Program-made: the position numbers and the translations under genes
Notes under the pieces: generated by a model
Databases searched by the model: none
What the model saw: only the letters and a program-made list of their open reading frames with translations
What the model was told of the DNA's origin: nothing
Origin: UCB3 sp964415605
GTDB taxonomy: Bacteria; Chloroflexota; Anaerolineae; Epilineales; Epilineaceae
DNA length: 16,001 nucleotides
Reading direction: 5' to 3'
Assembly: GCA_964415605.1 (NCBI GenBank)
Contig: CAYQBA010000110.1
Span: 1 to 16,001 of the forward strand
Part shown: piece by piece, positions 15,426 through 16,001 of the stretch
How positions within the stretch are numbered: position 1 is the first letter of the stretch
Layout of the letters: each line of letters starts with the position of its first letter

Positions 15426-15455
15426 ATGATGCGTCACGACGACGATTCGAGACAA
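15426..15455 (-). promoter_or_regulatory. candidate promoter of the solute-binding/receptor operon
   Basis: On the minus strand, TTGTCT (15455-15450), an 18-base spacer and CATCAT (15431-15426), each four of six to consensus, about 70 bases before the start at 15357. It is the only reasonable sigma-70-like pair I see in the 15358-15604 intergenic stretch. That stretch otherwise holds GC-rich imperfect hairpins, for example around 15531-15554, and no gene. Confidence 0.25.
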
Positions 15456-15604
15456 GCGCGCTCCAGAAGGCGGTGGGGGAGCTGTGCGCGGGCTTGGCAC
15501 CGACCCGGCCGGGAACGGACCGGGCAGGGTGGCTGCCGCGCCGGCGTGGCGCAGCTTGCCCGGACCTTGGCCGATGGCCGAGGTCGCGCGCCGAGATCCG
15601 CGGC

Positions 15605-16001
15605 CTACCGCGCCTGCGCCCGCCCCGCCGGCGCGGCGCGCGGGGCCCCGCCGGCGATCCGGGTCACCGCCTGCGCGCCGATGGGCAGCGACGTCCAGTT
15701 GCCGGCGCGGTCGCCAGCCTGGGCCGCGAAGTACCACGTCTCGCCCGGCCGGCCCTCGAAGGGGACGCGGACCTGGTCCGCGCGGCGGTTGCCCGGCCAC
15801 GGGCGCACGCTGCCGACGACCTTCCAGTCCTCGGCCACGCGCGGCAGGGCCGGCCCGCGGGCGGCGTACACCAGGAACGCGTCCAGCCCGCTGCCGTCGT
15901 CGCCGGCCACGACCGTGACGTCGAACCGGCTCGCGGACGTCGCCGGGAGCGACGCCACCCCGGCCAGCACCGGCGGCGCGACGTCGCGCGCCGCGGCCGG
16001 C
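15605..16001 (-). CDS. C-terminus of an extracellular protein with Ig/FN3-like domain (5' end cut by window edge)
   Basis: The frame is open from the right edge to a TAG at 15605, about 131 codons. It starts mid-domain with DVAPPVLAG and continues as a beta-rich domain with FDVTVVAGDDGSGLDAFLVYAA, WKVVGSV and TWYFAAQAGDRAGNWTSLP. The 'YF.AQA.DRAGN' signature is typical of bacterial Ig/FN3-like modules in secreted proteins, so this is probably the last module of a longer exported protein. The final 20 residues are Ala/Arg-rich and disordered. In-frame GTG codons exist but lie inside the fold, so the start is beyond the window. It is followed by the solute-binding operon on the same strand after a 247-base gap, so it is likely a separate unit. 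Confidence 0.7.
   Translation of the reverse strand, partial: PAAARDVAPPVLAGVASLPATSASRFDVTVVAGDDGSGLDAFLVYAARGPALPRVAEDWKVVGSVRPWPGNRRADQVRVPFEGRPGETWYFAAQAGDRAGNWTSLPIGAQAVTRIAGGAPRAAPAGRAQAR

Noticed and set aside
12242..15429. Two long plus-strand open frames over the dCache receptor and solute-binding genes
   Set aside because: Shadow frames in GC-rich DNA; translations are Arg/Gly/Ala-rich, while the minus-strand frames carry clear family signatures.

Overview
The window is very GC-rich (G/C dominates codon third positions) and reads as a piece of a draft or metagenome-assembled genome, because a run of exactly 100 N (1873-1972) marks a scaffold join. The best taxonomic guess is Chloroflexota, by inference: a secreted giant protein carries the Thr-Pro linker followed by a 'VYLPLLLK' segment that is common in exported proteins of that phylum, next to effector-associated-domain NACHT ATPases, NHL-propeller/VWA proteins and PDZ-7TM-GAF membrane proteins. 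No rRNA, tRNA or CRISPR array was seen.

Layout, left to right. (1) 1-1872, minus strand: the N-terminal part of a NACHT NTPase with an effector-associated domain (cut by the left edge), preceded by a small helical protein of unknown function. (2) 1873-1972: assembly gap. (3) 1973-2815, minus: a calcineurin-like metallophosphoesterase whose last residues lie in the gap. (4) 2816-3361: a divergent intergenic region holding a 260-bp inverted-repeat element (A). (5) 3362-10210, plus: a 2282-residue secreted multidomain protein with two NHL propellers, an LYAGT-repeat region, two VWA domains (the first with a degraded metal site), a DUF11-like sandwich and Thr-Pro linkers. (6) 10211-10538: a convergent intergenic region holding a second 260-bp element (B), a relative of A. 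(7) 10539-15357, minus: three genes joined by 4-bp stop/start overlaps, transcribed in the order solute-binding Tat lipoprotein, dCache receptor with a SpoIIE-like phosphatase domain, then PDZ/multi-TM/GAF membrane protein. (8) 15605-16001, minus: the C-terminus of a probable extracellular protein with an Ig/FN3-like domain, cut by the right edge.

Two observations stand out. First, the giant gene is bracketed by two equal-length MITE-like elements whose outer arms align in direct orientation while their roughly 105-bp cores align only in inverted orientation, as if the core had flipped between the G/C-hairpin inverted repeats. Second, the three-gene minus-strand operon couples a solute-binding protein to membrane receptors, with no permease or transport ATPase in view. 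The receptor's phosphatase domain has lost a metal-binding aspartate motif and the last gene lacks any kinase output. This looks like a solute-sensing relay and not an importer, with the downstream partner not visible here.
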